The notes under the pieces: generated by a model | Told to the model about the DNA's origin: nothing | What the model saw: only the letters and a program-made list of their open reading frames with translations | Databases searched by the model: none | Position numbers and translations under genes: made by a program | Shown here: one piece after another, positions 1-10,390 of the stretch | Position numbering within the stretch: position 1 is the stretch's first letter | Layout of the letters: each line of letters starts with the position of its first letter | DNA from: Streptomyces sp. P3 | GTDB taxonomy: Bacteria; Actinomycetota; Actinomycetes; Streptomycetales; Streptomycetaceae | Direction of reading: 5' to 3' | Assembly: GCA_016893485.2 (NCBI GenBank) | Contig: JAFEKX020000001.1 | Coordinates: 9,007,501 to 9,071,500 of the forward strand | Length of the DNA stretch: 64,000 nucleotides

Positions 1-305
1 GTGCCGGGGAGTCCGGGCGCGTGGTCACCCTGGTCACCCCGAACCAACGGCGTGAGGTGAACCGGCTGATGTCCGAGGCCGGTATCCGTCCGACCGTCAC
101 CCAGGTGCGCTCCGGCGAGGAGCAGCTGACGGCCATCACCGGGGCGAAGCGACCGCCGACCACGACCAAGTCCAGCGGCGGGAACGCCCCCTTCCGCGGG
201 ATGGGCACCCGGCCCGGGCGACCTGCCAAGGAGTCGCGGAAGGCTGCCGAGGCACGTAAGACGGCGGAGGCTCGGGCGGCGGCACGGGTGCGCAAGGGGC
301 GCTAG
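1..305 (+). CDS. DEAD/DEAH-box RNA helicase, C-terminal end (partial)
   Basis: The gene enters from the left edge, so only about the last 100 residues are visible. The frame is open from base 3 and stops with TAG at 303-305. The segment GRVVTLVTPNQRREVNRLM is typical of the end of the second RecA-like domain of actinobacterial DEAD-box helicases. It is followed by the low-complexity basic tail common in Streptomyces members, rich in Ala, Arg and Lys (ESRKAAEARKTAEARAAAR). These enzymes unwind RNA duplexes with ATP in the cytoplasm. The catalytic motifs (Walker A, DEAD) lie outside the window, so the call rests on the C-terminal signature and the tail. No frameshift is seen in the visible part. 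Confidence 0.72.
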   Translation, partial: AGESGRVVTLVTPNQRREVNRLMSEAGIRPTVTQVRSGEEQLTAITGAKRPPTTTKSSGGNAPFRGMGTRPGRPAKESRKAAEARKTAEARAAARVRKGR

Positions 306-649
306 CGGTAAGGGCGTTGGCGGAGGCGGGCCGCTGAGGTGTGTGCGCCGGGCGCCTGGTGGCGGGTGACTTCCGGGGAGGGGGGGCGCGGTGCCCCGGC
401 CCAAGTCCGGTGCGATGACGGCCCGTTCGGCACCCCGCGCCCCAACTCTCCGAGGACTACGACCCGGGTCGCCGCTGTGGGCCGCGGTCGCCGCCCTCGC
501 GATCAACAGGGCGCTGACCCCTGGTCTGCGCGCGAAGTCGTGTCGCGCATCTAGTCATACCGACTAGTCGGTACTAGCGTCCGCTCGAACGGAAGGAACC
601 CCAGCCTCCCGCCGTCCGCACCGTCCCCGGCCGTTCCAAAGGGAGCCGT
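306..649. other. Intergenic region upstream of the MFS gene
   Basis: This stretch of 344 bases holds no convincing gene. The open frame at 339-554 has no family resemblance and no ribosome-binding site. The only clear element is the palindrome at 558-573. A purine-rich GGGAGCC just before 650 is the ribosome-binding site of the next gene. Confidence 0.5.
558..573. promoter_or_regulatory. 16-bp perfect palindrome, candidate TetR-type operator
   Basis: TACCGACTAGTCGGTA is a perfect 16-bp palindrome 76 bp upstream of the MFS start. Palindromes of this size with an ACnGACnnGTCnGT pattern are typical of TetR-family operators. No TetR gene adjoins it in the window, so the regulator would act from elsewhere. 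Confidence 0.6.
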
Positions 650-2356
650 ATGCCCTCCGCCTCCGCATCATTCGACACGAGCAGCCCAGGTGCCGACGCG
701 CCCGGCGCCGGTGCTCGCGGTTCGCTCGCCCGGCTGTATCGCCGCGACCTCGCGGCGTACCCGGCCACCGGGCGACGCATGTCGTATCTGGCGATCGTCG
801 TGATCACGACCGTCGTGCTCTACTACATGCTCTACATCCAGTACGCGGTGGCGACGTCGATCATCACGCACTTCGACATGACCTACCGCTACTTCGTGTG
901 GGTCTCGGTCGTCGGCAACGCGGTCGGGGCCTTCGCCTCCCTCGTCGCCGGTCTCGCGGACCGCTGGGGACGCGCGAACCTCGTGGTCTACGGCCTGCTG
1001 GTGGCCGCCCTCCTGGTCTTCTTCGGACTGCCCAACGCGGGCGACAAGACGACGTACTTGGTGCTGTTCGCCGCCGTGAGCTTCATCGAGGGCATCGTCC
1101 TCGTCGCGACCCCGGCACTCATCAGGGACTTCTCACCCCAGCTCGGCCGCGCCACCGCGATGGGCTACTGGACGATGGGCCCGGTCATCGGCAGCCTCGT
1201 CGTCACCTCGGTCACCAGCAGCACGCTCTCTTCCTCCACCTGGGAGGACGAGGTCCGCTACTCGGGCGCTGCCGGGCTCATCGTGTTCGTCGTCGCCCTG
1301 TTCGCCCTGCGCGAGCTGGCCCCGGCTCTGCGCGACCAGATCATGGTCAGCCTGCGCGACCGCGCCCTGGTCGAGGCCCGCGCCAAGGGCCTCGACACCG
1401 AGGCCGTACGACGCGGCGAATGGCGACAGATGCTGCGCCTGGACATCCTCGGCTCGGCCTTCGCGATCGCGGTCTTCCTGCTCCTCTACTACGCGGCCGT
1501 CGGCAACTTCGTCGTCTACTTCTCGACCACCTTCGGCTACAGCGAGCAGCGCACCAACGCACTCGCCAACTGGTACTGGGCCGCGAACGCGATCGCCCTG
1601 ATCGTGGCCGGCCTGCTCTCCGACCGGCTGCTGGTGCGCAAGCCCTTCATGATCGTCGGCGGGGTCGGCGCCATCGTCGCGACCGGGTTCTTCGCCGCCC
1701 TCGCCACTCATGCCACGACCGGCTACTACACCTTCGCCTGGCTGTTCGTCGCGATCGGCGTGTTCAGCGGGGTCGCCTACGCCCCCTGGATGGCGAGCTT
1801 CACCGAGACCGTGGAGAAGCGGAACCCGGCCGCCACCGCCGCCGGGCTCGCGGTCTGGGGCTGGACGGTACGGATCGTGGTCGCCGTGTCGGCGGCCTTC
1901 ATCCCGGTGCTCGTCACCTCCGTCACCCCGCTCGTCGAACACGGCGCCGAGGTGGCGGCCGCGACGAAGCAGGCGGCCCCGGCCCTCGCCATCGTCGACG
2001 CCCACCCCCAGCTCTTCGCCGAACTCGGCAAGTACACGCCCACCACCACGCCTCCCGCCCTCGCCGCCCAGGCGGTGAAGGAGGTCGGACCGGCCGACCT
2101 GGCCGTCGTACAGAAGGCGCAGCCGCAGCTCAAGGTCCTCAAGGAGTACGGGCCGAAGGTGCAGAAGGCCGCCAAGAACGGCCCGGGGGAGTGGCGCACC
2201 TGGTGGTGGATCTGCGTGGGCGGCCAAGTCCTGTTCCTGCCCTTCGTGTTCGTGATGGCGGGGCGCTGGAGCCCGAAGAAGGCACGTGAGGACGCGGCGG
2301 CCCACCAGGAGGCCGTCGACCGCGAACTGGCCGCGCTCACCCCGAGCGAGGCCTGA
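650..2356 (+). CDS. MFS transporter
   Basis: This 568-residue protein has about 12 hydrophobic segments. The first starts near residue 45 (YLAIVVITTVVLYYMLYIQ), and the MFS loop 2-3 signature GLADRWGRANLVVYG follows near residue 100. An extracytoplasmic loop of about 80 residues between the last two helices, rich in Ala, Gln and Pro, is unusual and enlarges the protein beyond the common 420-480 residues. The start is supported by GGGAGCC seven bases upstream. The gene is monocistronic, followed by a GC hairpin at 2379-2410. The palindrome at 558-573 may be its operator. The substrate cannot be read from the sequence; metabolite/H+ symport or drug export are both possible. The frame is intact. 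Confidence 0.85.
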   Translation: MPSASASFDTSSPGADAPGAGARGSLARLYRRDLAAYPATGRRMSYLAIVVITTVVLYYMLYIQYAVATSIITHFDMTYRYFVWVSVVGNAVGAFASLVAGLADRWGRANLVVYGLLVAALLVFFGLPNAGDKTTYLVLFAAVSFIEGIVLVATPALIRDFSPQLGRATAMGYWTMGPVIGSLVVTSVTSSTLSSSTWEDEVRYSGAAGLIVFVVALFALRELAPALRDQIMVSLRDRALVEARAKGLDTEAVRRGEWRQMLRLDILGSAFAIAVFLLLYYAAVGNFVVYFSTTFGYSEQRTNALANWYWAANAIALIVAGLLSDRLLVRKPFMIVGGVGAIVATGFFAALATHATTGYYTFAWLFVAIGVFSGVAYAPWMASFTETVEKRNPAATAAGLAVWGWTVRIVVAVSAAFIPVLVTSVTPLVEHGAEVAAATKQAAPALAIVDAHPQLFAELGKYTPTTTPPALAAQAVKEVGPADLAVVQKAQPQLKVLKEYGPKVQKAAKNGPGEWRTWWWICVGGQVLFLPFVFVMAGRWSPKKAREDAAAHQEAVDRELAALTPSEA

Positions 2357-2378
2357 CCGACCGGCACGTCGACCGCCG

Positions 2379-2410
2379 CCGCGGCCCGGGCGCGAGAGCC
2401 CGGGCCGCGG
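2379..2410 (+). terminator. GC-rich hairpin after the MFS gene
   Basis: CCGCGGCCCGGGC at 2379-2391 pairs perfectly (13 bp) with GCCCGGGCCGCGG at 2398-2410 around a 6-base loop. It has no U tract, as is usual in Streptomyces. Confidence 0.75.
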
Positions 2411-2516
2411 TGCGTCGGCGTCCGCTTCGGACTTTGCCTCGGCATGAGGGATTCCGGGGAGTCCGCGGCCTAGTCTCGGAGGCGAATGATCACCCCTCAC
2501 TCATGTAGGAGCGCAT

Positions 2517-3941
2517 GTGACGCACCTCCGGCCGCAGTCCACAAGACGCACCGCCGTGCTCCGCCGAGGCGCCGTCGTGGCCACCGTCCCCGTCGCCGTC
2601 GCGGCCCTGCTCGCGGCCGCCTCGCCGGCGGGCGCCACGACCATCGGCTCGGCCGGCGCGGGAGACCCGTACTTTCCGCTCGCCGGGAACGGCGGCTACC
2701 ACGTCGCCCACTACGGACTGACGCTCCGTTACGACCCGACGAGCCGCCACCTCGACGGCACCGCCGTCCTCAGCGCCCGCGCCACCGAGAAGCTCACCCG
2801 CTTCGACCTCGACTTCAAAGGGCCTCACGATCACCGGCCTCACCGTCGACCACGTCAAGGCGGGCTTCCGCCGCGACGGCCAGGAACTCGTCGTCACCCC
2901 GCGCCACGCCCTGCGCAAGGGGCAGCGCTTCCAGTTCACCGTCACCTACAACGGCGTCCCCAAGCAGGTCACCGACCCGGACGGCTCGGCCGACGGCTGG
3001 ATCGCCACCGACGACGGTGCCTTCGTGGCCGGCGAACCGCAGGGCGCGATGTCCTGGTTCCCGGCGAACAGCCACCCCAAGGACAAGTCGACGTACGACT
3101 TCACGATCACCGTCCCGCAGGGCCGCACCGCCGTCGCCAACGGCGTGCTCCTCGGACAGCGGACCGCGCACGGGAAGACCACGTTCCGCTGGCACGCGCC
3201 GGAACCCATGGCCGCCTACCTCGCCACCGCGACGGTCGGGAAGTTCAAGGTCGAGCAGTACACCACCCGCGACGGCGTCAAGGTGTACAACGCCGTCGAT
3301 CCACGTGAAGTCGCCGCCGCAGAGCCGGTGTTGAAGAAGCTGCCCTCCGTCCTGGAGTGGGAGACCAAGCTGTTCGGCCCCTACCCGTTCCGCTCGGCCG
3401 GGTCGATCGTCGACCACGCCCCGGACGTCGGCTACGCCCTGGAGACCCAGGGACGGCCGCTCTACGACTCGGCGCCCGACCTGAGCACCCTCGTGCACGA
3501 GAACGCCCACCAGTGGTTCGGGACTCCGTCTCCCTCACCTCCTGGAAGGACATCTGGCTCAACGAGGGCTTCGCGACCTACGCGGAGTGGCTCTACAGCG
3601 AGCAGCACGGCGGCAAGACCGCCCAGCAGTCCTTCGACGCGCTGTACGCCCGCAAGGCGACCGACGACCTGTGGGCCTACCCGCCCGGCGACCCCGGCAG
3701 CGGCGCCAACATCTTCGGCACCCCGGTGTACGCCCGCGGCGCCATGGCCCTGCACGAACTGCGCCTGGCCGTCGGCGACAAGACCTTCTTCACGATCCTG
3801 CGCGCCTGGGCCGGCGCTCACCGCTACGGCCACGGAACCACCGCGCAGTTCGTCAGCCTGGCGGAACAGAAATCGGGCACACGACTGGATGCCCTCTTCC
3901 ACACCTGGCTCTACACGAAAGGCAAGCCGACCCAGCCGTAG
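2517..3941 (+). CDS. Secreted M1 family aminopeptidase (two frameshifts)
   Basis: This zinc metallopeptidase of the M1 (aminopeptidase N/gluzincin) family is about 475 residues when reconstructed. It starts with GTG at 2517, five bases after AGGAG. The N-terminus carries an export signal with arginines, a hydrophobic stretch and ASPAGA before the mature protein. The zinc motif HENAH (about residue 330) followed by QWFG, and the distal NEGFATYAEW supplying the third ligand, are both present. Two single-base shifts interrupt it. One extra A lies near 2818 (FDLDFKG continues as LTITGL in another frame), and a missing G in a GGGG run near 3525 falls just after HQWFG. Reading through restores one continuous M1 protein, so sequence errors are more likely than decay. 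The active protein would work outside the cell on peptides. Confidence 0.88.
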
Positions 3942-3982
3942 GAACTGACGAGTTCCTCACATGTGTCGGTCATCGTCGACTC

Positions 3983-4735
3983 ATGATCACTCGTATTCCC
4001 TCGGTCGCACTGGTCGCCGCATCCGTTCTCCTCACGGGATGCGGCGGCGGTGCGCTGGCGGCGACGGACCACGCGTCCGCCCCCACTCCCGCCTCCTCGT
4101 CCTCGGCCTCACCCTCGCCCTCGTCGGAGATATCCGCCGAGGCGGCAGCCCGGCAACTCCCGGGCGTGGGGCCGAAGATGCTGGCCCGGATACCCGCGGG
4201 CACCGAGCAGGTCGTCCTGGTCACCGGCCGGGGCGCGAACTCCCCCTCTCGCCACCCTCGCCCTGTACGAGCGCACCGACGACGGCTGGGAGGAGACCGT
4301 CAGCTGGGCCGCGCACAACGCGCTTAAGGGCTGGTCCGACCACCACACGGCCGGAGACCTGCGCTCACCGATCGGTGTGTATTCGCTCACGGACGCGGGC
4401 GGCCTGCTCAAGGACCCCGGCACCAAGCTGTCGTACGACCACGGGTCGGGCTTCGTCTCGCCCGGCACCGGCTTCGAGGGTGAACCCCTCGCCGGGTCCT
4501 TCGACTACGTGATCGCCATCAACTACAACCGGCAGCCCGGCACTTCACCCTTGACTGGACCCGCCCCCTCGGCTCCTCGCGCGGCGGCGGCATCTGGATC
4601 CACGTCGACCACGGCGGCCCCACCCACGGCTGCGTCAGCATCGCCGAGGACCACATGAAGGAACTCCTGCGCACCCTGGACCCGGCCAGGCACCCCGTGA
4701 TCGTCATGGGCGACGCCGCCGCCCTCGGCCACTGA
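3983..4735 (+). CDS. L,D-transpeptidase (YkuD-type) lipoprotein (two frameshifts)
   Basis: ATG at 3983 opens a signal peptide ending in a lipobox (SVLLTGCGGG). It is followed by a Ser/Pro/Ala linker and then an L,D-transpeptidase catalytic domain. The C-terminal part has the catalytic motif HVDHGGPTHGCVSI, with the conserved His and the nucleophilic Cys. Family members form 3-3 cross-links in peptidoglycan or attach proteins to it on the outer face of the membrane. Two shifts must be corrected, an extra base near 4246 and a lost base near 4545. The three segments otherwise join as GANSPLATLALYE and then DWTRPLGSS. The gene stands 40 bp after the peptidase and 18 bp before the response regulator. 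This suggests an envelope-related neighbourhood but does not prove an operon. Confidence 0.82.
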
Positions 4736-4753
4736 CCGCCTAGGATCCGCCAG

Positions 4754-5452
4754 GTGTGCGCACATGTGCTGGTCGCGGAGGACGACGAGATGCAGGCCGA
4801 GCTGATCCGACGCTCGCTGCTGACGGAAGGCCACACCGCGACCGTGGTCCACGACGGGGCCGCCGCCATCACGGCGGCCCGTGAGCTCCGGCCCGACCTC
4901 GTGGTGCTCGACCTCATGCTGCCCGTGATCGACGGCTTCGGGGTCTGCCGGGTGCTGCGCGGCGAGGACGACATCCCCGTACTGATGCTCACCGCCCGCT
5001 CCACCGAGGACGACGTCCTGCTCGGCCTCGAACTCGGCGCCGACGACTACATGACCAAGCCGTACAGCCCGCGTGAACTGATGGCCCGCATCCGCACGGT
5101 CCTGCGGCGCAGCGGCCGGGCCGTCGAGGACCGGCAGGAGGACAGCGTCGTCCGGGCGGCGGGGCTTTCCGTCGACGCGGTACGGCACGAGGTGCGCTGC
5201 GACGGGGTGCCGGTGGACTGCACACCGGCCGAGTTCGAGATCCTCCTCGCCATGACCGCCGAGCCGGAACGGGTCTTCTCCCGGCGGCAGTTGCTCCAGT
5301 GCACCCGGGGTCTCGACCGGGCGTCCACCGAGCGGGCCGTCGACGTGCACATCATGAACCTGCGCCGGAAGATAGAGGCCGACCCCCGCCGCCCGGTCCG
5401 GCTGCTGACCGTCTTCGGCGTCGGCTACAAGCTGCGCGGCGGCCGCGCGTGA
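4754..5452 (+). CDS. OmpR/PhoB-family response regulator
   Basis: This 232-residue regulator is intact. It has a receiver domain (VLVAEDDEM acidic pocket, phospho-acceptor Asp in LVVLDLMLP near residue 58, TKPYS lysine near residue 104) and a C-terminal winged helix (about 130-230) ending in FGVGYKLRGG, the hallmark of OmpR-type DNA-binding domains. It starts with GTG at 4754; a later GTG at 4766 is an alternative. The stop overlaps the GTG of the histidine kinase by four bases (GTGA), so the two are translationally coupled and form a pair. Confidence 0.93.
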   Translation: MCAHVLVAEDDEMQAELIRRSLLTEGHTATVVHDGAAAITAARELRPDLVVLDLMLPVIDGFGVCRVLRGEDDIPVLMLTARSTEDDVLLGLELGADDYMTKPYSPRELMARIRTVLRRSGRAVEDRQEDSVVRAAGLSVDAVRHEVRCDGVPVDCTPAEFEILLAMTAEPERVFSRRQLLQCTRGLDRASTERAVDVHIMNLRRKIEADPRRPVRLLTVFGVGYKLRGGRA

Positions 5453-7274
5453 GGCCCCGGATACCGCTGCGCAAGCGGCTGTTGGTCCGGCTGCTCGTCG
5501 CCACCGTGCTGATCGCGCTCTGTTCGGTCGGGGCGACGGCCTGGCTGGCGGTGCAGACCACCACCCGGGCCATCAAGGAGGAACAGGGCCAGGACCTCGC
5601 CGACGACATGCGCATCCTCGCGCAGCTCAGCGGGTACGCCGCGACCCACCCCGAGTGGACGGGCGTCGCGCCCACCGTCCGCGCCCTCTCGGTGAAGATG
5701 GGCCGTCGCATCGCCCTGACGACCTCCGACCGCACCCTCATCGCCGACTCCGCACCGCACGGCACCTCGCTGCCGCCCCGCGCCGCCGCGAACGTCGACC
5801 CGCTGCACACCGACACGTACACGGAGCCGGGTGCCCAGCTCAGCGGCCTCGACCCCCGGGTCGTCGGACCGTACCGGCTGACCGCGAAGGAGCGGGCCCG
5901 GCTGGCGAAACTGGCCAAGGACCGTCAGGCGTGTTTCGAACAGAGCGGCATCGACACGACCATCACGATGACGCCGAGCGGCCGTCCCGTCCTCACTGAC
6001 GCGGCCGGCAACAACGCCAATGACGCCGTGCCCGATGCGTGCGCCGACGGGAGGCTCAACACCCCGACCGCCACCGAGAGCAAGGCTCTGAAGAGCCTCA
6101 TCGTGAGCGCCCAGCCCTGCCTGTCGCGGGAAGGCGTGAGCTTCAAGTTCCCGTACTTCGGGGTCGACGTCTTCGACAAGAGCCTCGGTTCCCGCTACAC
6201 CATCGGCGCGTACAGCAAGATCGGCGACGCGGGCGAGATCCGCAAGGCGCAGGCCTGCACCGACGCCGCTCGCCGCGCCCAACTCGAGCCGTACGTCGCC
6301 CCGGTGGCCGAACTCTTCCTCGGCGGCGGCGACACCACCGCCCCCGCTTCGACGTCTCCCCGGCGAACAAGGCCAAGGTCGTCGGCGCGGCGGCGGCCGT
6401 CCTCGCGCTCACGGTCCTGGTGACGGCGGTCGTCGCCACCCGGCTCGTGCGACCCCTGCGCGCGCTGACCGAGGCGGCCCAGCAGCCGCCCGAGCTGCAC
6501 GTCCGGGTGCCGGTGAGGACCCGCGACGAGACCGGCATCCTCGCCGAGGCGTTCAACGACCTCACCGAGCGCCGCGAACGCATGGAGGCCCAGCGCAAGG
6601 CCATGGTCAGCGACATCGCCCATGAACTGCGCAGCCCGCTCACCAACATCCGCGGCTGGCTGGAGGTCACCCGGGACGGCTTCGTCGAACCCGACCCGGC
6701 CCTCCTCGGCTCCCTGCACGAGGAGGCGATGGTCCTCCAGCGCGTCATCGACGACCTCCAGGACCTCGCCGCCGCCGACGCCGGCACCCTGCGCCTGCAC
6801 CGCGAACCGGTCCCCGTCGAGGACCTCGTCGACCAGGTCGTAGCCGCCTACCGCGTCTCCGCCGACACGGCCGGGGTCGCCCTGACCGGCAAGACGGACA
6901 ACTCCCTCTGGCTGGAGGCCGATCCGGTCCGCATGCGCCAGGTCCTCGGCAACCTCGTGTCCAACGCGCTGCGCCACACACCGGCCGACGGCACCGTCAC
7001 CCTGACCGCGTGGCGCGAGGCCGACACCATCGTCCTGACCGTCACCGACACCGGCTCGGGCATCGCCCCCGAGAACCTCACGCACGTCTTCGAACGCTTC
7101 TGGCGCGCCGATCAGTCCCGTAGCCGCCGTACCGGAGGCAGCGGCCTGGGCCTGTCCATCGTCCGCGACCTGGTCGCCGCCCACGACGGCACGGTGGAGG
7201 CGACGAGCGAGCCCGGCGCCGGTTCCGTGTTCACCCTGCGGCTGCCCAACGCCGGTGCGCCGGACGGGGATTGA
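5449..7274 (+). CDS. Sensor histidine kinase with HAMP domain (one frameshift)
   Basis: This is the partner kinase of the preceding regulator, about 608 residues. The N-terminal membrane helix is at residues 10-32. An extracytoplasmic sensor of about 270 residues follows, and the second helix reads AAAAVLALTVLVTAVVATRL. After it come a HAMP region, HisKA with the phospho-histidine in SDIAHELRSPLTNIRG (about residue 390), and HATPase_c with N box NLVSNALRHT, G1 DTGSGI, F box FERFWR and G2 GGSGLGLSI. A base is missing in a C run near 6345, just before the second helix (joins as APxFDVSPANKAK). The sensor has several Cys residues and no family I can name. The substrate or signal is unknown. The start overlaps the regulator stop. 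Confidence 0.9.
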
Positions 7275-7327
7275 CGCCTGGCTGACGCCCACTCACATCA
7301 TCGAAGCAGCGCGGGAGTTGACGCGGG

Positions 7328-8545
7328 TCACTGCTCCCGCAGCCCCACGGCGACCCGTACTCCGTCAACAGGTCGAGGAACGGCCCGGCCGGAAACGCCT
7401 CAGGCCCCAGCACGCCCGCCCCGCTCCACGCCCCCGTGGCCAGCAACTCCAGGGCGATCACCGGGTTGATGGCGGTCTGCCAGACCACGGCCTGGGAGCC
7501 GTACTCCGCCATCGACCACTGGTTGTCGACCACGTGGTACAGGTACACCTCGCGGGGCGCCCCGTCCTTCGTGCCCCGCACCCACGTGCCCGCACACGTC
7601 TTGCCGTGCATACGGTCGCCCAGCGTCGCGGGATCGGGCAGGCAGGCGGCCACGACATCACGCGGAGACACGGCAGTTGGCCCGGCGACACTCGGCACCG
7701 TGACGGGCTCGGTGCGGTCAAGTCCCAGCAGGTGCAGGGTCTTCAGGGTCTCGATGAACTCGTTCCCGAGCCCGTACTTGAAGGTGACCCGGCGCGCGTC
7801 GACCCAGCGGGGCACGAGCAGCACCTCCTCGTGCTCCACGTTCACGCACTCGACCGGCCCGATGCCCTCAGGGAAGTCGAACACCTCGGGCTCGCTGAAC
7901 GGCTCCGTGGTGAACCAGCCCCGGTCCGCCTCGTAGACCACCGGAGGATTCAGGCACTCCTCGATCGTCGTCCAGATGGAGAAGGAGGGCGCGAAGTCGT
8001 AGCCGTCGACGGTGAGGTTCGCCCCGTCGCGGATGCCGATCTCCTCGATCTCGTCGAAGAGTTCATCGGCCGCGTACCGCGCGAACACGTCCGAGAGCCC
8101 GGGTTCCACCCCCATCCCGACGAGCGCCAGCGCACCCGCCTTCTCCCACTCCTCCGCATCCTCGAACTGCGCGTCCCCGAGCTTGGTCCCGCACTCCTCG
8201 TACGGTCGCTCCGGGTGGGGCCGCGACAACGACATAGCCATGTCGAGGTAGTCGGCCCCGGCGGCACGCGCCGCGCGGAACAGGGGAGGACGAAGCGCGG
8301 GTCGGTCGCGTTGAGCAGCACATCGCACGCGTGCGCCCGCAGCGCCGCCACGACGGTCTCCTCGTCGCTCGCGTCCAGCCGTACCGCGCTGAACCGGCCG
8401 GCGTCGGCCCCGAGCGCCGCGACGGCGGCCTCCGCGCGGGACAGGTCGTAGTCGGCGACCACCATCGCGTCGAAGAACGGACGCCGGGCCGCGATCCGGG
8501 TGACCGCGGTCCCCACCCCACCGGCTCCACGAGCAGTACACGCAT
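7328..8545 (-). CDS. Saccharopine dehydrogenase-like NAD(P)-dependent enzyme (three frameshifts)
   Basis: The reconstructed protein is about 406 residues. It has an N-terminal Rossmann motif (RVLLVGAGGVGTAVT after correction) and the long C-terminal half typical of the saccharopine dehydrogenase/homospermidine synthase superfamily, including YLDMAMSLSRPHPERPYEE, VGMGVEPGLSDVFARYA and the aspartate-rich segment WFTTEPFSEPEVFDFPEG. Three single G/C losses from homopolymers explain all breaks. They lie near 8533 (GTGGGAGCC reads GTGGAGCC), near 8285 (CCCCC reads CCCC) and near 7340 (GGGGG reads GGGG), after which the true stop gives WGLREQ-end. It likely acts on an amino-acid adduct; lysine, spermidine or carboxynorspermidine metabolism are options. 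It is divergent from the TetR regulator at 8656, which probably controls it. Confidence 0.82.
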
Positions 8546-8655
8546 GACAAGAACTCCTTCACTGCCGAGCTGCGAACGTCAGGGGCCCTGCCGGAGATAC
8601 AACGCCGGTCGCCCGGATAAGGTCAATGGCGTTGGCATAAGGCGACAGGGAGGCC

Positions 8656-9366
8656 GTGATGCCTAAGCCGGTGGTGTCCGAGGAGAAGCGGCGGCGACGC
8701 CGTCCGACCAAGAGCGGCACGGTCCTGTCCGAGCAGCTGATCGTCGACACGGCCCTGCGCATGCTGCGCGAACACGGCAGCGCGGGCCTCACCGCCCGCC
8801 GCCTGGGCCTGGCGCTGGACGCCGACCCCAGCACCCTCTACCGCTACTTCCGAGGCATGGACGAGTTGACCCTGGCCATCGGGGACGCCCTGGTCGGACA
8901 GGCACTGCGCGGCTGGGAACCGACGGGGGAGTGGCGCCCCGACCTCCGCGCGATCGGCCTGCGCATCCACGCCGCGTACGTCGCCCACCCCCAGGCCGCC
9001 CAACTCACCACGAGCCGAGTCACCGGCCGCCCCAACGAACTGGCCGCGGACGAGGCCGTGTTGGACATCCTGCGCCAGGCCGGCTTCCCCCTCCAGGACA
9101 CCGTCCGCATCTACCACGCCTTCATCGACCAGACCCTGGCCTTCGCGGCCCTCGACGCAGCGTCCCTGGCCCTGCCGAGCGCGGCCCTGCACGCCGACGA
9201 GTCCAGGTGGCACTCGACCTACGCCCACCTCCCGCACACCACCCACCCCCGCATCGCCGAGGCAGCCGACCTTCTGGCAGCCCGCATGCCCGACAGCGCA
9301 TATCCGACGGCCCTGGAAATGCTCCTGGACAGCGCAGCCGCCCAGCTGCAGACCGTCAGGCGCTGA
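8656..9366 (+). CDS. TetR/AcrR-family transcriptional regulator
   Basis: This regulator of about 236 residues is intact. A basic N-terminal extension precedes a TetR helix-turn-helix (VDTALRMLREHGSAGLTARRLG, recognition helix, DPSTLYRYF at about 50-60), then an all-helical ligand-binding domain that includes GLRIHAAYVAHPQAAQL. Start codons GTG (8656) and ATG (8659) are adjacent; the GGGAGG at 8648-8653 fits ATG 8659 better. The gene is transcribed away from the saccharopine-dehydrogenase-like gene over a 110-bp shared promoter region, the classic arrangement of a local repressor and its target. The ligand is unknown. Confidence 0.88.
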   Translation: MMPKPVVSEEKRRRRRPTKSGTVLSEQLIVDTALRMLREHGSAGLTARRLGLALDADPSTLYRYFRGMDELTLAIGDALVGQALRGWEPTGEWRPDLRAIGLRIHAAYVAHPQAAQLTTSRVTGRPNELAADEAVLDILRQAGFPLQDTVRIYHAFIDQTLAFAALDAASLALPSAALHADESRWHSTYAHLPHTTHPRIAEAADLLAARMPDSAYPTALEMLLDSAAAQLQTVRR

Positions 9367-9473
9367 GCAGCGCGAGCATCTTCCACCAGGCTGCGGGCAG
9401 CACCTTTCAGGGGCGCGGGAACTGCGCGACCAGCCACGACACCGCCGCGGACGAACAACGACACACCCCACCC

Positions 9474-10383
9474 CTACGGCGACGGAGCCGCGCGCAACAC
9501 CTCCCCGCCACCCCCAGCACCGCCCCCGCCACCGCAGCCAACGCAGGCGAATCCAACCTCCACTGCTGCCAGTACAACGGCACCTCAACCGACCGAGAAG
9601 GCGCGAAATTCACCAGCCTCCCCGCCCGCACCAGCGGAGCTGCCTGCATCTCCGGCACCATCCCCACCCCAACCCCGCAGCCACCGCCTCGAGAAACCCC
9701 TCCGAGGTGGGCACAAGATGCCGCACCGCACCCGCCGCACCCCCTGCCCCCGCCCCAGCCGCTCCACAAACGTGTCCTGAAAGTCGTCGAGCCGGTCGAA
9801 CGTGACCACCGGCGCCTCGGCCAGCGCATCCCGCAACGGACCCCGAGATACGCGTCCCTGAACTCCGGGTTCGCGACCGGCAGATACCGCATCCGCCCCA
9901 ACGCCCGCACCGAACACCCCGGCACGGCGTCCGGCGACGAGGTGACCGCCGCCATGACCAGCCCCTCGCGCAACAGGGCCGCCGTATGGTCCTCGTCCTC
10001 CCGGCGGAGCTCGAAGCCGACCCGCAGTTCGCGCGGGACCCGGGTGAGCGCCCCAGGAACCAGGTCGCGAGGGAGTCCGCGTTCACCGCGATCGACACCC
10101 GGGTCGCCTCACCCGCCCCGCTCATCCCCAGCTCGGCGCGCGCGTCCCGCTCCAGCCGGGCCAGCTGACGGGCGAACCGCACGACCACCTCACCGGACTC
10201 GGTCGTCCGCACCGGCTTGGTGCGCAGCAGCAGCACCCGGCCCGTCCGCTGCTCCAGCGCCTTCACCCGCTGGCTGACCGCCGAGGGAGTCACATGCAGC
10301 GCGGACGCCGCCGCGTCGAACGTGCCCTCGTCCACCACCGCGAGCAGCGTCCGCACCTGGTCCAGGGGCAGCTCGGAAACCAT
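9474..10383 (-). CDS. ArgP/IciA-type LysR-family regulator (about five frameshifts)
   Basis: ATG at 10383 opens a LysR helix-turn-helix (LDQVRTLLAVVDEGTFDAAA, then VTPSAVSQRVKALEQRTGRVLLLR) of the ArgP subgroup. The effector-binding domain is scattered over three frames: RVPRELRVGFELRREDEDH, RALGRMRYLPVANPEFRDAYLG, APVVTFDRLDDFQDTF, then VPTSEGFLEAVAAGLGWGMVPE. Correcting the last shift gives a natural stop (GEVLRAAPSP-end) at 9474. Most breaks are single G losses in GGGG runs. ArgP-type regulators sense lysine/arginine and activate the exporter gene, and here a LysE-family exporter starts divergently 70 bp away, which supports the assignment. Confidence 0.82.
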
Positions 10384-10390
10384 CACGAAC

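Noticed and set aside
339..554. 71-residue plus-strand frame in the first intergenic region
   Set aside because: It lacks a ribosome-binding site, motifs and codon bias.
7255..8451. 398-residue plus-strand frame
   Set aside because: It is the mirror of the saccharopine-dehydrogenase-like gene and of Arg/Gly/His-rich composition.
8931..10277. 448-residue plus-strand frame spanning the TetR end and ArgP region
   Set aside because: It crosses real genes on both strands; its composition is Pro/Arg/Thr-rich with no domain.
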